8,356 nt of DNA from NCBI GenBank assembly GCA_002478575.1, contig DLOX01000107.1, positions 1 through 8,356 on the forward strand. Reading direction: 5' to 3'. Within the stretch, counting starts at the first letter, position 1. Each line of letters opens with the position of its first letter. Of this stretch, positions 6,632 through 8,356 are shown one piece after another. This DNA is from Sphingomonadales bacterium UBA7473. GTDB lineage: Bacteria > Pseudomonadota > Alphaproteobacteria > Sphingomonadales > Sphingomonadaceae. The position numbers were made by a program, and so were the translations under genes. Under the pieces are notes generated by a model. That model did no database searches and had not been told where the DNA came from. It saw nothing but the letters and a program-made list of their open reading frames with translations.

Positions 6632-6636
6632 CTCCT
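6632..6636 (-). promoter_or_regulatory. Shine-Dalgarno supporting a TTG start
   Basis: AGGAG on the minus strand lies 7 nt before TTG 6624 and 22 nt before ATG 6609. This is the main reason to annotate the YfgM-like protein as beginning (M)ALPPMNVTEE. Confidence 0.65.
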
Positions 6637-6663
6637 GAGAAACTCATTCTTGCACACGCCTTA

Positions 6664-6707
6664 GCGAGGCTATGCCGCAAGGGGAAGCCGTCAGTTGCGC
6701 GAGGCTA
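6664..6707. repeat. Direct repeat of 9 bp in the panB to YfgM-like gene gap
   Basis: GCGAGGCTA occurs at 6664-6672 and again at 6699-6707, 35 bp apart (start to start), read on the plus strand. The second copy abuts the panB stop codon (6710-6708). The 83-nt gap (6625-6707) shows no convincing terminator or sigma-70 promoter. The repeat could be a pair of regulator half-sites or chance. Confidence 0.4.
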
Positions 6708-7568
6708 CTAAGGCTGTGACTGGTAAGTCTGATCCTGGGTTGGGAATTCGCGAGTCCGCACTTCATCGGCATAGTTTTCGACGGCCTCTGCGACAAATTT
6801 AGACATGGCAGCAAACCGCTTCACAAATTTCGGTGTCCGCTCAAACAGTCCAAGCATATCTTCAGTGACCAGCACCTGGCCGTCGCATTGATTGGAGGCC
6901 CCAATGCCAATCGTTGGGCATGCCACGCGCTTCGTGATTTCAATAGCGATGGGTTCCATTACGCCTTCGATCACCATTGAGAAAGCGCCCGCCTCTGCCA
7001 CCGCGACAGCATCTTCAACAATCGACTGCGCCTCTTCAGCGCTTTTCCCGCGCACCCCATAGCCGCCCAAAATGTTCACGGCTTGAGGCGTCAAGCCGAC
7101 ATGGCCCATCACAGGAATGCCCCGCTGCGTGAGAAATTCAATCGTCGGCGCAATGACTTTGCCGCCTTCCATCTTCACGGCGGCGGCGCCAGTTTCCTTC
7201 AGCAAGCGCGCGGCGTTGGTGAAGGCAAGCTCTGGCGATGCTTCATAGCTGCCAAAAGGCATATCGACGATCACAGCGGCATGATAACTGCCCCGAACAA
7301 CCGCTGCGCCGTGAGCCGCCATCATCTCCATCGTGACCGCAACCGTGTGCGGCAGACCGTAAATCACCTGCCCCAGCGAATCGCCGACAAGCAGCATGTC
7401 GCAATGCGGGTCCAGCAATTGCGCCATGCGCACGGTGTAAGCGGTGAGCATGACCAGCGGCTTTCCGCCCTTGCTTTGGCGAATGCGCGGCACCGTGAGC
7501 CGCTTCATGGGGGTTGGCGTCGGGTTGGCCCGGCTGGTCGATGTGTCGAGAGTGAAGGTTGTAGACAT
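6708..7568 (-). CDS. panB: 3-methyl-2-oxobutanoate hydroxymethyltransferase (PanB)
   Basis: PanB transfers a hydroxymethyl group from 5,10-methylene-tetrahydrofolate to 2-oxoisovalerate, giving ketopantoate, the first committed step of pantothenate and CoA synthesis (cytoplasmic TIM barrel). The 286-aa product keeps the active-site positions known from E. coli PanB. D63 (VGDSLG) and D102 (VDMPFGSY) are the Mg ligands. K132 and E134 lie in VKMEGG, and E201 (IEGV) is the catalytic Glu. GHVGLTPQ (155-162) and the late IGIGASNQCDGQVLV segment are also conserved. The usual MLTAYD has Thr at residue 45. Start: ATG 7568 gives the sphingomonad-type N-terminal extension (MSTTFTLDTSTSRANP); an internal Met at residue 21 would also leave the barrel intact. 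No clear Shine-Dalgarno precedes 7568. It follows the phosphodiesterase gene after 33 nt, so the two are probably co-transcribed. Confidence 0.96.
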   Translation of the reverse strand: MSTTFTLDTSTSRANPTPTPMKRLTVPRIRQSKGGKPLVMLTAYTVRMAQLLDPHCDMLLVGDSLGQVIYGLPHTVAVTMEMMAAHGAAVVRGSYHAAVIVDMPFGSYEASPELAFTNAARLLKETGAAAVKMEGGKVIAPTIEFLTQRGIPVMGHVGLTPQAVNILGGYGVRGKSAEEAQSIVEDAVAVAEAGAFSMVIEGVMEPIAIEITKRVACPTIGIGASNQCDGQVLVTEDMLGLFERTPKFVKRFAAMSKFVAEAVENYADEVRTREFPTQDQTYQSQP

Positions 7569-7601
7569 GGCGCAGGGGGTTAAACCTGCTGGGCGTGACC
7601 G

Positions 7602-8356
7602 TCAATCAATGGCGGCTTTGGCCTCTGCCACATGATCGCTGAAAATCCCGTCAATTCCCGTTGCCAGAAAGGCTTTAATCTCTGCCGCCAGATCCCCTTT
7701 GGCGCGCGGATCTTCGCCGGATTTCAGCTCCTTCGGAAGGAAGAAATTCTCGGCACGAAATGTCCAAGGATGAATTTTTAGGCCTACAGCTTTGGCATTG
7801 CCGACAAAGCTGGTCGGCTGCCTCAAGGCTCCATCGGCATTGCGAGGAATGATCAGGCCCTTATTCGGGCCGACGCCTTGGGCATAGCGCGCTATCGCTT
7901 TCAGGCCCGCGGCCGTCGCCATAGATGCATATGTCTTTTTAGGCAGATCTGGAGGACCGCCTTCTGTGCTCATCAATTGGACCAACGGCACTTTGGTTTT
8001 CTTGGCCAAAGCCTTCAGGTTCCCCACCTCAAAAGATTGGATGAAGATCGGCGCCTTGGCATCGCGGTGCCCAAAGCGATCCAGCGCCGCAAGCAAAGGC
8101 GCTTGATGCGGCAAACCAATGGACTTGAAATAGCTGGGGTGCTTGGTTTCAGGATAGACCCCAATCACCCGCCCAGTGCGCTTTGTGGCCTCCGCTGCCA
8201 GCGCCAAAACCTCATCAAAGGTTGGCACTTGAAACTGACCGTCAAAGGCCATGTTGGCGGTGCGAAGCTGAGGAAGCCGCTCCTTTGCGCGCAGAGTCTT
8301 CAGCTCTGCCAAAGTCAAGTCTTCGGTGAACCAGCCAGTGAAGCTTTCCCCATCAA
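7602..8356 (-). CDS. glpQ: GlpQ-type glycerophosphodiester phosphodiesterase, N-terminus cut by window edge
   Basis: The family hydrolyses glycerophosphodiesters to glycerol-3-phosphate and an alcohol; the GlpQ type is usually periplasmic and Ca-dependent. Reading minus-strand codons from 8354 gives 250 aa with no in-window start. The ORF continues past the right edge, so the N-terminal catalytic HRG region and any signal peptide are not visible. The TTG at 8318 is internal. Visible GlpQ signatures in order are GWFTEDLTLAELKTLRA (residues 7-23 of the fragment), RLPQLRT, VPTFDEVL, the metal-binding type VYPETKHP, FIQSFE, VQLM, YAQGVGPN, IHPWTFRAENFFLP and the C-terminal GIDGIFSDH. These fit GlpQ (long GDPD with an inserted region) better than the short cytoplasmic UgpQ. 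It lies 33 nt upstream of panB on the same strand; no metabolic link between them is evident. Confidence 0.9.
   Translation of the reverse strand, partial: DGESFTGWFTEDLTLAELKTLRAKERLPQLRTANMAFDGQFQVPTFDEVLALAAEATKRTGRVIGVYPETKHPSYFKSIGLPHQAPLLAALDRFGHRDAKAPIFIQSFEVGNLKALAKKTKVPLVQLMSTEGGPPDLPKKTYASMATAAGLKAIARYAQGVGPNKGLIIPRNADGALRQPTSFVGNAKAVGLKIHPWTFRAENFFLPKELKSGEDPRAKGDLAAEIKAFLATGIDGIFSDHVAEAKAAID

Noticed and set aside
6673..6698. CGCAA/TTGCG pairing downstream of panB as a terminator.
   Set aside because: The stem is 5 bp with a long loop of about 14 nt and no following T-run.
1..8356. Defence island, mobile element, CRISPR, toxin-antitoxin or biosynthetic cluster.
   Set aside because: No transposase, integrase, spaced repeats, small paired ORFs or cluster-type enzymes are visible. 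The content is housekeeping and envelope genes with uniform coding style.

Overview
This window is a compact block of mostly housekeeping genes from an alphaproteobacterium, most likely a member of the Sphingomonadales. That placement is an inference. It rests on recalled protein similarity (the N-terminus of PanB, the MetAP N-terminus, the Hpt-like protein, the periplasmic DUF5694 protein) and on the gene order panB / TPR-like membrane protein / bamB / der. I could not run a search. Eight of the nine genes lie on the minus strand.

Read in the direction of transcription (right to left), the minus-strand genes are: the C-terminal part of a GlpQ-type glycerophosphodiester phosphodiesterase (cut by the right edge), panB (pantothenate/CoA synthesis), a YfgM-like single-pass membrane protein with a TPR-like domain, bamB (outer-membrane lipoprotein of the BAM complex), der (double GTPase for 50S ribosome maturation), a small Hpt-like protein, an exported DUF5694 protein of the TraB/Tiki type, and map (methionine aminopeptidase, cut by the left edge). 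The only plus-strand gene is a stand-alone MoCF/CinA N-terminal-domain protein. It diverges from the DUF5694 gene and converges on the Hpt-like gene.

The core yfgM-like / bamB / der block is tightly packed, with a 4-nt GTGA overlap and then a 15-nt gap. It has the same order as yfgM-bamB-der in enterobacteria, linking outer-membrane assembly with ribosome assembly. Strong Shine-Dalgarno sequences support non-ATG starts for the YfgM-like gene (TTG) and bamB (GTG). They also move the DUF5694 start two codons downstream.

I see no mobile element, CRISPR array, tRNA, rRNA or novel multi-gene system. Intergenic gaps are all 100 nt or less. Three points deserve a second look. The Hpt-like protein has Asp where the phosphoacceptor His should be. 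A 28-bp near-perfect inverted repeat overlaps a candidate promoter between the two divergent genes. The exported DUF5694 protein carries both GxxH motifs typical of the TraB/Tiki fold.
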